Origin: Trichormus sp. NMC-1
GTDB lineage: Bacteria; Cyanobacteriota; Cyanobacteriia; Cyanobacteriales; Nostocaceae
Assembly: GCF_001858025.1 (NCBI RefSeq)
Contig: NZ_LZQD01000007.1
Coordinates: forward strand, 1 to 64,000
Length of the DNA: 64,000 bases
Direction: 5' to 3'
Shown: positions 8,582 through 16,940 of the stretch, one piece after another
Layout of the letters: each line of letters starts with the position of its first letter
How positions within the stretch are numbered: the stretch's first letter is position 1
Translations under genes and position numbers: made by a program
The notes under the pieces: generated by a model
Database searches by the model: none
Seen by the model: the letters and a program-made list of their open reading frames with translations, nothing else
Told to the model about the DNA's origin: nothing

Positions 8582-8713
8582 TATTACCTACTAGGAATGG
8601 CATTGTTTAGAAGTGGGAATATAGAAGAAGCAATTAGTATTTTAAAAAAGCAACTACAAAAAGAACCGAATGCTCCTTTAACTTTATTTTATTTATCCTC
8701 AAAACTTTACTGA
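8582..8713 (+). pseudogene. TPR-protein fragment
   Basis: The open frame YYLLGMALFRSGNIEEAISILKK.. to a TGA at 8711 encodes one and a half TPR units (GMALFRSGNIEEAISILKKQLQKEPNAPLTLFYLSSKLY). It has no upstream start, and the sequence before it does not continue the repeat. It looks like the leftover of a larger TPR gene. The flanking AT-rich DNA holds no other gene. Confidence 0.5.
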
Positions 8714-8856
8714 AGATATATTCATCAATAGTAAAAATTTATTAAACCTGCTGCAACTAGCAGGTATCAACTAAAAAGAGATATCTAAGCCAAAATACTT
8801 TACAGTTACGCAGAAAAAAGTGTAAATTGGGTTTTGTGGATGCCAATAATTCCTAT

Positions 8857-9018
8857 TCATTTGTGGTTACTAATCATTTGCACATTAGCAACTCGGTAGG
8901 AATTATTGCTTACCTGTTCCCATTCTGTGACTGGTGTACCTCTTAAAATCCCAGAAAGGGCAACAGAAAGCATTAACCCACCAGCAGCAGCAGCAATTAA
9001 AGAAATGTTATCTTTCAC
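8857..9018 (-). CDS. Small membrane protein, hypothetical
   Basis: A 53-codon frame from GTG 9018 to TGA 8857, beginning MKDNISLIAAAAGGLMLSVALSGILRGTPVTEW. One hydrophobic alanine/glycine-rich span (residues about 5-25) is followed by a polar tail, YRVANVQMISNHK. An in-frame stop lies four codons upstream, so this is the longest frame; a GAGAG purine run lies about 6 bases before the start. It follows the permease gene on the same strand within 70 bases, so it may belong to that transcript. The composition is protein-like, but homology could not be tested. Confidence 0.45.
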   Translation of the reverse strand: MKDNISLIAAAAGGLMLSVALSGILRGTPVTEWEQVSNNSYRVANVQMISNHK

Positions 9019-9084
9019 ACGAATCTCTCAGTTTGTTAGTTGTCTATTCTGAACATGACTAGCAAGAACCGGGTTTTTCTGCCC

Positions 9085-9981
9085 CTACTTGCGAATACTA
9101 TTTTCTCTTCTCAGACGGGGATTGACAAATTCGTTTAACCCTTCACCAAGTAGGGATAACCCTACCACGAGGAATGTCATCGCTGAACCAGGGAAAAGAG
9201 TAGTCCACCAAATGCCTGTGGGTAGTGCTTCTAGGGCTTGTTTTAAATCGTATCCCCATTCGGGGACTTCTTCTGGTAATCCTAAACCCAAAAATCCTAA
9301 ACCGCCTAAAACTAATATGGCATCTGCGGCGTTGAGAGTAAAGAGGACAGGTACGCTTTGAATGACATTAAAAAATAGATAACGGGATAATATAACCCAG
9401 GTAGAAGCGCCCATTGCTTGCGCGGCTTCGATGTAGACTTCGGTTTTGACGCTGACGGTGTGGTTGCGAACAACGCGATAATATTGGGGTATGTAGGCGA
9501 TACTAATAGCGATCGCAGCATTCAAGATTCCTCTCCCTACCACAAATGCCAGTGTGACGGAAAGTAATAATCCTGGTAGGGTGTAAATGCTATCCATGAG
9601 AAACAGCAATATCTTATCTAATCTTCCACCCAGATAGCCACTCACCATCCCCAATGGTACACCAATCACCATACTTAGCGCCGTTGCCAAAATCACTACT
9701 TGCAGTGCGGCTTGGACACCAAATACAGTTCGGGAAAATACATCATAACCCAAGCGACTTGTCCCAAACCAATGTTTAGCTGAGGGTGCTTCGTGAATGG
9801 GGTTAGAGAGAAATTCTTTAGGATTTTGTAGCCATCCCCAAGCCTGAAATACAGGTGCGAAAAAGGCTAAAAAGATGAAAAACAGAGTAATTCCTAACCC
9901 AATCAGCATTAATCTCTGAGAAAGGCTAGGATTTTTGCTGAATTTGAAAAAATTAGGTAATTGGCGTTTTGTAATGGTCAC
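9085..9981 (-). CDS. ABC transporter permease, DppC/OppC type
   Basis: A 298-residue integral membrane protein with about six predicted spans. The N-terminal span (LMLIGLGITLFFIFLAFFAPVF) matches the OppC_N region. A periplasmic loop carries HWFGTSRLGYDVFSRTVFG, the usual DppC-type signature. The EAA loop (YIEAAQAMGASTWVILSRYLFFNVIQSVPVL), which contacts the ATPase, is clear. The family imports peptides, nickel or similar solutes. No partner permease, ATPase or binding protein is adjacent; in cyanobacteria these genes are often scattered. The substrate is unknown. Confidence 0.9.
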   Translation of the reverse strand: MTITKRQLPNFFKFSKNPSLSQRLMLIGLGITLFFIFLAFFAPVFQAWGWLQNPKEFLSNPIHEAPSAKHWFGTSRLGYDVFSRTVFGVQAALQVVILATALSMVIGVPLGMVSGYLGGRLDKILLFLMDSIYTLPGLLLSVTLAFVVGRGILNAAIAISIAYIPQYYRVVRNHTVSVKTEVYIEAAQAMGASTWVILSRYLFFNVIQSVPVLFTLNAADAILVLGGLGFLGLGLPEEVPEWGYDLKQALEALPTGIWWTTLFPGSAMTFLVVGLSLLGEGLNEFVNPRLRRENSIRK

Positions 9982-10284
9982 GTCGCTTCCTACTAAAACC
10001 AGCCTATCGATTAGCAGATACTTTAGCAGATTTTGACAACGCTACATTAAATAATCAGATACCTGACTTGTCTAAAAATTCGGGTAGCTGCTGCTTTGGA
10101 TGGAGGAGAAATTGTAAGTATTCAGGATAGAGAATACAGAAGACGCTACGCAGACCTGCGGTTCAGGAGAATAAAGGCTTTTTTAGTCAACTTTGATGAT
10201 TTTGATAAAATCTCACCTCTCTCTATTCTTCATTTCATAAGCATTCTGACTCCTGACTCCTGACTCCTGAATTCTTACGAGAAA
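9982..10284. repeat. Spacer with TGACTCC heptamer repeats
   Basis: The 303-base spacer holds about three tandem copies of the heptamer TGACTCC at 10246-10270, right after the receptor stop codon. Bases 10141-10175 carry a second repeat-like segment (GACGCTACGCAGACCTGCGG). No gene was recognised. The same heptamer, in the other orientation, is at 39153-39180, and a short run is at 16203-16217. Confidence 0.6.
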
Positions 10285-12369
10285 TTAGATATTTGAAGTT
10301 AAACCCACTCGAAAAGTAAACCCAGGACTATAAATACGATTAACTCGCTCATATTGCTCACCGAGTAAATTTTCCAAATAAATAATCAACCCCAAATTTT
10401 TACTGACAGGAATCCGACCACTTAAATCAAAATTCACAAAAGATGCTGAGAAGTCTGTATTTTTATCACCACCAGCAGTATTGGTAAAAATAGAGCGACG
10501 GGAACCACTATTATAAGTCACATACATATTAGCTTGCCATCCCGCCTTTTCATAACCAATTCCAGCTTGAAGTAAGGAGTAAGGAATTAATCCTAATTGT
10601 AATCCTTTTTCAGTTCCAGTTTTAATTTGGGCATCTGTATAAGTGTAGTTGAGAAAAGTTGACCATTGACGAGCAATTTTTAATTGCAATGCTGCTTCTA
10701 AACCATTGGTATCTACTAAGCCGATATTTTCCCATCTTCCACTAATTATTCCTAACCGATTATCTAAACTACTGCCAAAATATGTAAACTGTCCCAGCAA
10801 ATTATTAGACAATCTCACATCCACTCCCGCAGTCCAAGCAGAACCAGTTTCTGGTTTTAAATCTGGGTTTGGTTGCCAAGCATGAACCGTATCATAAACA
10901 TATAACTGATCTAAACCTGGATTGCGCTGCGCTCCTGCCCAACTTCCACGCACAGCAACGGCTGGATTAACAGCATAACGTAAGCCAAAACTAGGGTTAA
11001 GATAATTACCAAACTGCTCATCAAAGCTTTGTCTTAGCCCTAAATCAACTAAAAAATCATCGCTAATATTCAAAGTATTGACAGCAAATAAAGCTGTATT
11101 TAAGAGGCTGCGATTTTCTTTTTCGTTGTTGGCAATTCTATTAGGTGCTGTACTAAAAACATCGCCCTTTAAATCAGTATTTTTTAAATCTAAACCCCAA
11201 CGTAACTGATTATTAGGGCTAAGTTTCCAATCATGATCTACTCTGGCTGTAATTTGTTGAGTATCTAAAATACCGGTGCGGTAAAATGTGCCTGCGGTCG
11301 GACCATAAGTGCTAAAGTAATCTTGGTTATAACCAATAGAAGTTGTTAAATTAGAGTTTTCTCCTTTACCAAGTCGAGTTTTCCAAGATAAACCAATATT
11401 TAAACCATCATGATCAAGTCGGTCTTTTTGTAATGGAAAACCGAAATAAATTAAACCTCGACGACTACTCAGTGTAGTCACATCTAAATTGACAGAATTT
11501 TTGGAATCTAAATCTACACCAATGCTGCCAAAATAAGTGCTTGTAGCTGTATCTGCATTCGATAAAAACCCTTCGGAATCACGGTTTGCTGCTCCCACAG
11601 GTACACGATAACGGTTATCTATAAAGTATCTTTCAAAGCTAAAGTTGTATTTGACTGCACCAGATGAACCACCATAAGTTATCTGTTGATTATTTAAATT
11701 TAATGAGCCAAATTCTGCACTAGCATTTAATTTAGGTTTTCCATCACCTTGTTTAGTAATGATATTGACAACTCCCCCAAAAGCTGATGAACCATATAAA
11801 GAGGAAGCAGCCCCACTATATAATTCAACTCTTTCTATAGCTTCTATAGGAATACTATTTAAGTCAGTTGCACCATGATATGTATTGACATTACTATTAA
11901 TTGGTCTACCATTAATCAGAAAGACAGATTGATTAATTGATGCACCCCGGTAATATGTACCTGTGTGAATATCTGCACCATGTCCGACATCATTAATCGC
12001 AAAACCTGGCATTCTTTTCAAAATATCAGCAACGCTGGTTGCACCCTGTTTTTGAATTTCTTCTTTTTCAATTACATAAGTAGGAGTAGATTCAGGTAAA
12101 GGGTCTTTTTCACCAATTGTTTCTATAGAGATATCTGCATCATTTGTGGGAGTTAAATCTGCTTCTGGCTGAGTTTCTTCCTTAACTTCAGTTGATGCTG
12201 GTTGTTGAGTTAATAATTCAGCATTTGTGGCGGGTAATTCAATTTCACTTAAACTAGGAATCTCAGAATTTACTACATTATTTTCAGTTCTATTATTATC
12301 AGCAACAGCAGGAAAGGCTACCAGTAAGCTCAATAAAGAAACTGGCAGGAAAAACAAATTCTTATTCAT
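10285..12369 (-). CDS. TonB-dependent outer-membrane receptor
   Basis: A 694-residue receptor. Residues 1-23 are a signal peptide (LLSLLVAFPAVA). Residues about 24-90 form a low-complexity acidic linker. The plug domain (about 95-210) contains VIEKEEIQKQGATSVADILKRMPGF and VELYSGAASSLYGSSAFGGVVNIITK. The rest is a 22-stranded beta-barrel, including the RNPGLDQLY and LKPETGSAWTAGVD motifs, closing with FTFRVGLTSNI. Overall it resembles BtuB/CirA-type receptors for metal complexes. It lies 148 bases downstream of tonB but has its own upstream motif (12434-12453) shared with petJ, so copper or a copper-related ligand is a candidate cargo. The substrate is inferred only. Confidence 0.92.
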   Translation of the reverse strand: MNKNLFFLPVSLLSLLVAFPAVADNNRTENNVVNSEIPSLSEIELPATNAELLTQQPASTEVKEETQPEADLTPTNDADISIETIGEKDPLPESTPTYVIEKEEIQKQGATSVADILKRMPGFAINDVGHGADIHTGTYYRGASINQSVFLINGRPINSNVNTYHGATDLNSIPIEAIERVELYSGAASSLYGSSAFGGVVNIITKQGDGKPKLNASAEFGSLNLNNQQITYGGSSGAVKYNFSFERYFIDNRYRVPVGAANRDSEGFLSNADTATSTYFGSIGVDLDSKNSVNLDVTTLSSRRGLIYFGFPLQKDRLDHDGLNIGLSWKTRLGKGENSNLTTSIGYNQDYFSTYGPTAGTFYRTGILDTQQITARVDHDWKLSPNNQLRWGLDLKNTDLKGDVFSTAPNRIANNEKENRSLLNTALFAVNTLNISDDFLVDLGLRQSFDEQFGNYLNPSFGLRYAVNPAVAVRGSWAGAQRNPGLDQLYVYDTVHAWQPNPDLKPETGSAWTAGVDVRLSNNLLGQFTYFGSSLDNRLGIISGRWENIGLVDTNGLEAALQLKIARQWSTFLNYTYTDAQIKTGTEKGLQLGLIPYSLLQAGIGYEKAGWQANMYVTYNSGSRRSIFTNTAGGDKNTDFSASFVNFDLSGRIPVSKNLGLIIYLENLLGEQYERVNRIYSPGFTFRVGLTSNI

Positions 12370-12433
12370 ATTTCTGAACTCACACCCGGTAAAAACAATT
12401 ACTATGTGAGATTTACCTTATTAATATAAAAAC

Positions 12434-12453
12434 TGTCAAAAGACAAGCTGTCA
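12434..12453 (-). promoter_or_regulatory. Putative operator shared with petJ, receptor copy
   Basis: The plus-strand sequence TGTCAAAAGACAAGCTGTCA has three half-sites: TGTC, N4, GACA, N3, TGTC. It lies 65 bases upstream of the receptor start. It matches 18 of 20 bases of the motif upstream of petJ (15915-15934), with the same spacing and orientation relative to the gene. GACANNNTGTC is a perfect dyad. A regulator-binding site is inferred; no experiment is implied. Confidence 0.55.
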
Positions 12454-12517
12454 TATTTGAATTAATCAAAACTCAAATATCCAACTTCTCTAAAAAATCA
12501 GGTATCTTTAATGATGA

Positions 12518-14077
12518 CTAATTACTAATTTCTGAATCACTATTAGACTCAGTAGGTGATGTAGTCGCAGGTTTTGGTGGTGTGGGTGCTTCTGCTGGTG
12601 CTGGTGAGTCAGAGGATTTTTGACGACGACGGAGGATTTCTTCTAACCGTCTCCGGCTTTTTTGAACTCTTTCGGCTCTACCTTCATCAGATTTTACGGA
12701 TTGTGGTGAACGACGACGGGGTGTAGATTCTTCTATTGGCTTAGGTTTTTCAGGTTCTACACGCTGACGAGGAGATGAGACTGGTTTACTCTCAGAAGGT
12801 GGAGATTCTTGTCTACGTCTAGTTGTATTTTCGGGGGAAATATCGGTAATAATAGGAGTTGTTTTCCGTTGATTGTGTTGAGGTGATTCTCTGAAAGTAG
12901 AAGTAGAAGCTTCTTTTTCAGGTTTTTTCTGGGCGGCTTCTCTTTGTTTTTCTATTTGACGTTCTTGAAGTTGGCGATGACGCTGTGATCCTTTAATAGC
13001 AAAATTAACTGAGGCTCTTACTCCTTGTCTTCCTGCTTCTGTAGGTGTTAATTTCCACTCTTGTGCTGCTTGTTGAGCAGCTTGATCTAGTTCGCTATCA
13101 CCACTGGAACGGATTAACCGTACCCGCGTGACATTACCTTTATTATCAGTATCAATAGCAACTTCTGGATTTCCTTCTACGCCTCGCCGTCTGGCTCTAT
13201 CTGGATATCTGATTTGACACTGTAGACAATCTGCGCGATTCAATTTAGAACTATTTTCTATAGGAGGTTTCGGTGCTGTAGCTACTGTTGTATCTTCTGT
13301 TTTTGGTTTATTTCCAACCCCGTTACCAACGCCATTACCAGAACCGTTACCAACGCCATTACCGAAACCGTTACCAATACCATTACCAGAACCTTTACCC
13401 AAACTATTTCTCAATCGATTACCTAAATTACCGACAAGATTTCCACTTGTTGAAACTACATTCTGTGACGCTTGTGTGGAAGAAGTGGAGGTAGTTGAGA
13501 TATTTTTGGAACTAGAATTTGGTTGAATTTCTAAGTTTGATGATTGGATATTTTGGGTTTTTGAGTCGTTTGTCACAGTCGCATCTGGTTGAGGTTGATT
13601 AGATGCTGGGGTGTTTGAGTTTTCATCTAACCTCTGTATTGGTTTAGTTTCTACCGGGGGTTGTGTTGTCGCAGGTTCAGGAATAGTTGGCGCTTGGGGT
13701 TGTTTGGCGATAAAGTTATTAGTGGTTTTCGGTTGGTGCTGTTTGGCTACAGGTAAAAAAGCCGGAGTTATGGCGCTGATAGAAGTTGCTGCTGGGATCA
13801 AATTTTTCACGTCGTTACCACCTCCACCAGAGTTTATATTGACTGGAGAATTTTGATCTGCTTGTGGTTTGGCTATTTCCTGGGGGATGGTTTCGAGAAT
13901 TGTCACTTCAATAGGTTGATCTTTAACTTCAGGTACTCTCAGTAAAAATTTGCTTATACATAAAGCTAGTACCCCCAGATGTAATGCTAATGAACCAATG
14001 AGACTGTAGATGAGAAAAGTCTTCAGAGCTTCAGCTTCTTTTTCTCTTTGTTCTATAGCAATGTTGGAAAAGCCCAT
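12518..14077 (-). CDS. TonB family energy transducer with long C-terminal tail
   Basis: A 519-residue protein. One membrane span (about residues 21-46) anchors it in the inner membrane. A long periplasmic linker rich in Pro, Gln, Thr and Ser follows, with a Gly-Asn repeat (SGNGIGNGFGNGVGNG...) at about 230-260. The TonB C-terminal domain lies at about 280-365 (YPDRARRRGVEGNPEVAIDTDNKG...SSGDSELDQAAQQAAQEWKLTP). TonB transfers proton-motive energy to outer-membrane receptors such as the one 148 bases downstream. Two oddities stand out: a CLQC motif at residues 284-287, and a charged tail of about 150 residues after the TonB domain, where most family members end. No exbB/exbD genes are nearby. 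Confidence 0.88.
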   Translation of the reverse strand: MGFSNIAIEQREKEAEALKTFLIYSLIGSLALHLGVLALCISKFLLRVPEVKDQPIEVTILETIPQEIAKPQADQNSPVNINSGGGGNDVKNLIPAATSISAITPAFLPVAKQHQPKTTNNFIAKQPQAPTIPEPATTQPPVETKPIQRLDENSNTPASNQPQPDATVTNDSKTQNIQSSNLEIQPNSSSKNISTTSTSSTQASQNVVSTSGNLVGNLGNRLRNSLGKGSGNGIGNGFGNGVGNGSGNGVGNGVGNKPKTEDTTVATAPKPPIENSSKLNRADCLQCQIRYPDRARRRGVEGNPEVAIDTDNKGNVTRVRLIRSSGDSELDQAAQQAAQEWKLTPTEAGRQGVRASVNFAIKGSQRHRQLQERQIEKQREAAQKKPEKEASTSTFRESPQHNQRKTTPIITDISPENTTRRRQESPPSESKPVSSPRQRVEPEKPKPIEESTPRRRSPQSVKSDEGRAERVQKSRRRLEEILRRRQKSSDSPAPAEAPTPPKPATTSPTESNSDSEISN

Positions 14078-14344
14078 ATTTTATTACTAGTTATGATAAT
14101 TTGTTATTATTTACTTCATTAGGATACAACAAAATTTGATTTTATTAATTAATAAAAATGTATGATTTTTTGCAATTTTATTTCCCAAATAAATATTTTT
14201 AATTATATCTAAATCATTAAAAATGGTTATATGAAATTAGCTGAAATTTCCGAGGAATTTTACCGGAAAATCCAGTTTTATTTGTGAAGAAATCTGTTTC
14301 CTCCCCTAAATATGCAATTTATTTTGCACGACCACTTATGAGAG
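14078..14344. other. AT-rich spacer, tonB promoter region
   Basis: No gene was seen. The 267 bases are very AT-rich. Around 14093-14114 the sequence TGATAATTTGTTATTATTTA is a rough AT dyad that could be a Fur-type box upstream of tonB, but the match is weak in such AT-rich DNA. Confidence 0.25.
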
Positions 14345-15262
14345 TTAAGCAATTTCTATAACTGATGAGATTTCTTGTTGAACAGTTTTCAGCAAATTTA
14401 AGATTTTTGCTTGGGCAAGTTTCTGTCCTTGCTTTCCAAAGTATGCTGATGCTTGTTGTAAATCAGCGATCGCTCTTTGGTAGTACCCTAAGTTATAGTT
14501 GGCTACTCCCCGATTAACGTAAGCTAGTACATTACTGGGGTTCAGCCTGATAACTTGGGAAAAGTCATGCATTGCTCCCAGGATATCACCGCTACGCTCA
14601 CAGGCACAAGCTCGGTTAAAATATGCTCTGTCATCATCAGCGTTGAAATGAATTGCTAAATTAAAATCCTTCATAGCCGCTGCTAGATTTTGCAATTCTA
14701 AATAAGCTAAACCTCTGTCATTGTATATATCTGCTAACAGTAGTGTGTTAGTGGGGGAAATTTGAGTTAATGCCAGGTTATAATCAATTATCGCTTGGGA
14801 GTAATTACCTTCTTCAGCCAAAGCTATCCCTCGGTTGTAGTGAGCGCGAAAATTAGCCGGTGTTAGCGCAATTACTTGATTGTAATCAGCAATAGCATTA
14901 GGATAATTCCCTTGTCTGTAGTGTGCTAGTCCCCGGTTGAGATAAGCTTGAGAGCTATCAGGTGCTAAACTCAGCGCTTGGGTACAATCTGCGATGGCCG
15001 CATGGTAATCTTGTAGCTGTAGATAAGCCAAACAGCGATCGCTATAAGCTGCACTCAAGTCACTCTGCATTTGAATCGCCAAAGTCAAATTCTCAATTGC
15101 TGATTGGTAATTACCTTGCTGCATTTGGTTTACACCCAATTTAAAAAAATCACGGGCTGAAATTTGGGTGTTAGCAAGAAGTGATGAATTTGCACTTGGG
15201 GCTAAAAAAGCTAGAGAAAAAGCTATAATCATACTGAAAATTAATCGCCAGAAATAAGTCAT
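14345..15262 (-). CDS. Secreted TPR-repeat protein
   Basis: Starts at ATG 15262, because AAGGAG lies about 7 bases upstream; a longer frame opening at 15322 lacks such a site. The product is about 305 residues, with a signal peptide (MTYFWRLIFSMIIAFSLAFLAPSANS) followed by about seven tetratricopeptide repeats. The repeats keep the pattern AYxNRGxAxxxxGxxxxAIxDxxxAIxLxP. It is likely periplasmic or lumenal and mediates protein-protein contacts. A specific partner cannot be identified. It is a single gene between tonB and a fold-back repeat. Confidence 0.85.
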   Translation of the reverse strand: MTYFWRLIFSMIIAFSLAFLAPSANSSLLANTQISARDFFKLGVNQMQQGNYQSAIENLTLAIQMQSDLSAAYSDRCLAYLQLQDYHAAIADCTQALSLAPDSSQAYLNRGLAHYRQGNYPNAIADYNQVIALTPANFRAHYNRGIALAEEGNYSQAIIDYNLALTQISPTNTLLLADIYNDRGLAYLELQNLAAAMKDFNLAIHFNADDDRAYFNRACACERSGDILGAMHDFSQVIRLNPSNVLAYVNRGVANYNLGYYQRAIADLQQASAYFGKQGQKLAQAKILNLLKTVQQEISSVIEIA

Positions 15263-15330
15263 ACACATCTCCTTTGATAATTTCAGAATTACAAAAATTT
15301 GCGGGACAAAAAGCCCCGCCAATTATTACT

Positions 15331-15483
15331 CACATCTTGCACCTGGCGACTGGAAGTCGCGGCTAGACAGACAAAACCCGCCTACGCGGGTTTGAAACCA
15401 CTGATTTTCCGTGAGTCCGCGCAGGCGGACTTAGTTTGTGTAGCCACGAATTCTATTCGTTAGGGCTTGGTGCAAGATATGTG
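15331..15483. repeat. Fold-back (MITE-like) repeat element of about 153 bases
   Basis: The ends are inverted: CACATCTTGCACC (15331-15343) against GGTGCAAGATATGTG (15469-15483). Inside are nested hairpins such as ACCCGCCTACGCGGGT (15378-15393) and GTCCGCGCAGGCGGAC (15415-15430), and a CGAATTCTATTCG dyad (15448-15460). It has no coding capacity and lies between two minus-strand genes (the TPR gene and petJ). Such palindromic dispersed elements are common in Nostocales genomes. Copy number cannot be judged here. Confidence 0.75.
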
Positions 15484-15509
15484 ATTAGTTAATCACCTTA
15501 GATATGGGA

Positions 15510-15842
15510 TTACTTCCAATCTTTATCTGCTTGTTCCAGTACGTAAGCTGCTACATCTTCAGCCTGGGATGGTTTTAAACGACCGGTGAAAGCAGGCATA
15601 GCACCTTTACCCTTGCTAACTTGGGCAATAATTGCCTCTGCTGAGTACATATTGTACTTTACCAAATCCGCCTTCTTGAGGCTTTTAGCAGCGTTAACCA
15701 AATTCTTGCCACCTGCGTGACAAGAAGCACAGTTAGCACTAAATACTGCTTTTCCCGCAGCAGCATCTGCCAAAGCTGGACTACTGAAGGCAAAGGTGAA
15801 GATAGCTATGCCTAACAGTAATACTGAAATTATCTTTTTCAT
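15510..15842 (-). CDS. petJ: Cytochrome c6 (soluble electron carrier)
   Basis: A 110-residue precursor. The signal peptide is residues 1-25, cleaved after SSPALA, and delivers the protein to the thylakoid lumen. The haem motif CASCH is at 38-42, and the axial Met is M82 in GKGAMPAF. The C-terminus [13 protein letters not shown] is typical. Cytochrome c6 carries electrons from cytochrome b6f to photosystem I or the terminal oxidase, and replaces plastocyanin when copper is scarce. The dyad motif about 73 bases upstream is shared with the TonB-dependent receptor gene, which hints at common control. Confidence 0.96.
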   Translation of the reverse strand: MKKIISVLLLGIAIFTFAFSSPALADAAAGKAVFSANCASCHAGGKNLVNAAKSLKKADLVKYNMYSAEAIIAQVSKGKGAMPAFTGRLKPSQAEDVAAYVLEQADKDWK

Positions 15843-15914
15843 CTCGTGTTCTCTCTACAACAACGGCTAATTCTGTCAAATCTCCTCCATAATTGTGAGT
15901 TGAGCAGTTGCTTG

Positions 15915-15934
15915 TGTCAAACGACAGGCTGTCA
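15915..15934 (-). promoter_or_regulatory. Putative operator shared with the TonB receptor gene, petJ copy
   Basis: The plus-strand sequence TGTCAAACGACAGGCTGTCA contains half-sites TGTC, GACA and TGTC spaced by 4 and 3 bases. It lies 73 bases upstream of petJ. It is 18/20 identical to 12434-12453 upstream of the receptor gene. petJ is known to be copper-repressed in cyanobacteria (through the PetR/PetP system in Synechocystis), so a BlaI-type repressor is a candidate. That this exact motif is the PetR site is not established here. Confidence 0.55.
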
Positions 15935-16137
15935 AACTTGGCTCTGACAATTAAGGGTTCAAGATTGACTGAGTTAGAAGTAAACTGCGGTGGAAATCCA
16001 CCTACTATTTAAAATAGGCGAAAAGCTGATCAAACAAGTGTTTTAATGTTTAAATTTTAATTTTTCAATTTTTAATTTCCGTCCTGCGCTACTAATTTGA
16101 GGATGGATGAAAAATGTAAATTTATATAAAATTTATA

Positions 16138-16216
16138 TATAGCCGTGGACAGGGTGGTTAGGACATCAATTGATAATGAAACTCCCACTAAAAGAGGGTT
16201 TTACTCCTGACTCCTG
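16138..16216 (+). repeat. Dispersed repeat, copy A
   Basis: About 79 bases beginning TATAGCCGTGGACAGGGTGG and ending in TGACTCC heptamers. An inverted copy with only a few differences is at 39153-39244, 23 kb away, and a degenerate half copy is at about 119-147. All copies are intergenic. No coding capacity is evident. Confidence 0.8.
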
Positions 16217-16349
16217 TACGGGCGTATTGCAATACGCCCCTACTCCTGCTATAAATGGAAATTTAAGATTAGCAAGAATAAATTAATAATGAAGAATAAA
16301 AGGAAAAGTGGATCAAAAACTTTAAACTTTATCCTTTATTCTAAAAACT

Positions 16350-16844
16350 TCATCCTTTATCTGCTAAATTTTTTATTGCCTCTTCAGTAACGCGACAAAT
16401 TCGCCAATCATCTAAAATATCTGCTCCCATGCTGCGGTAAAATGCTTGTGCTGAGACATTCCAATCCAAAACACTCCATTCTAAGCGCCCACAATCCCGT
16501 TCTATAGCTATTTTGGCTAATTTAGCTAGAAGTGCTTTACCAATACCTTGGCGGCGAAATTCTGGTAAAACAAATAAATCTTCTAGATAAATTCCTGGCT
16601 TAGTCAGAAATGTAGAATAATTGTGAAAGAATAGGGCAAATCCCACAGCTTGACCCGCAGATTCCACTAAAATTGCCTCTATATATTTTGGTGAGCCAAA
16701 TAAATGCTCCTTCAGTAATAGAGCATTGCCAGTGACAGCATGAGATAATTTTTCGTATTCTGCAAGCGCCTGAATTAATGCAAACAGTGTAGTGCAATCA
16801 CTGGGTTCAGCAAACCTGACAATTAAATTGCTATGAGAAGTCAT
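16350..16844 (-). CDS. GNAT family N-acetyltransferase
   Basis: A 164-residue acetyltransferase of the GNAT fold. The acetyl-CoA binding motif A is seen as LEDLFVLPEFRRQGIGKALLAKLAKIA (R/QxxGxG/A core: RRQGIG). The following segment LEWSVLDWNVSAQAFYRSMGA, with conserved W, N and FY, resembles diamine/spermidine-type or thialysine N-acetyltransferases. Length is normal. The acceptor is unknown; a small amine is the best guess from this motif. The gene lies downstream of the sigma factor gene on the same strand, 96 bases away, with heptamer repeats between. Confidence 0.88.
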   Translation of the reverse strand: MTSHSNLIVRFAEPSDCTTLFALIQALAEYEKLSHAVTGNALLLKEHLFGSPKYIEAILVESAGQAVGFALFFHNYSTFLTKPGIYLEDLFVLPEFRRQGIGKALLAKLAKIAIERDCGRLEWSVLDWNVSAQAFYRSMGADILDDWRICRVTEEAIKNLADKG

Positions 16845-16902
16845 TAGTCTTTAGTTCATACTCTATAGTCCATAGTTTATAGTTAAGTGCGTAAATTTTC
16901 TT

Positions 16903-16940
16903 AACTAATGACTAATGACCAATGACTAATGACTAATGAC
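16903..16940. repeat. AATGACT/AATGACC heptamer run
   Basis: Five to six imperfect tandem copies of the heptamer (T)AATGACT or AATGACC directly after the sigma factor stop codon. It is the same family as the arrays at 32157-32246 and 62251-62677, seen from the other strand. These are STRR-type repeats known from heterocystous cyanobacteria. Confidence 0.8.

Larger units (their letters stand above)
15843..16349. other. petJ upstream region and repeat-bearing spacer
   Basis: This 507-base spacer holds the petJ promoter and putative operator (15915-15934), a dispersed repeat (16138-16216) and a perfect 20-base palindrome GGGCGTATTGCAATACGCCC at 16220-16239. No gene was recognised. Confidence 0.6.

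Noticed and set aside
14078-14344. A Fur box upstream of tonB
   Set aside because: The AT dyad is weak and the surrounding DNA is so AT-rich that similar matches are expected by chance.
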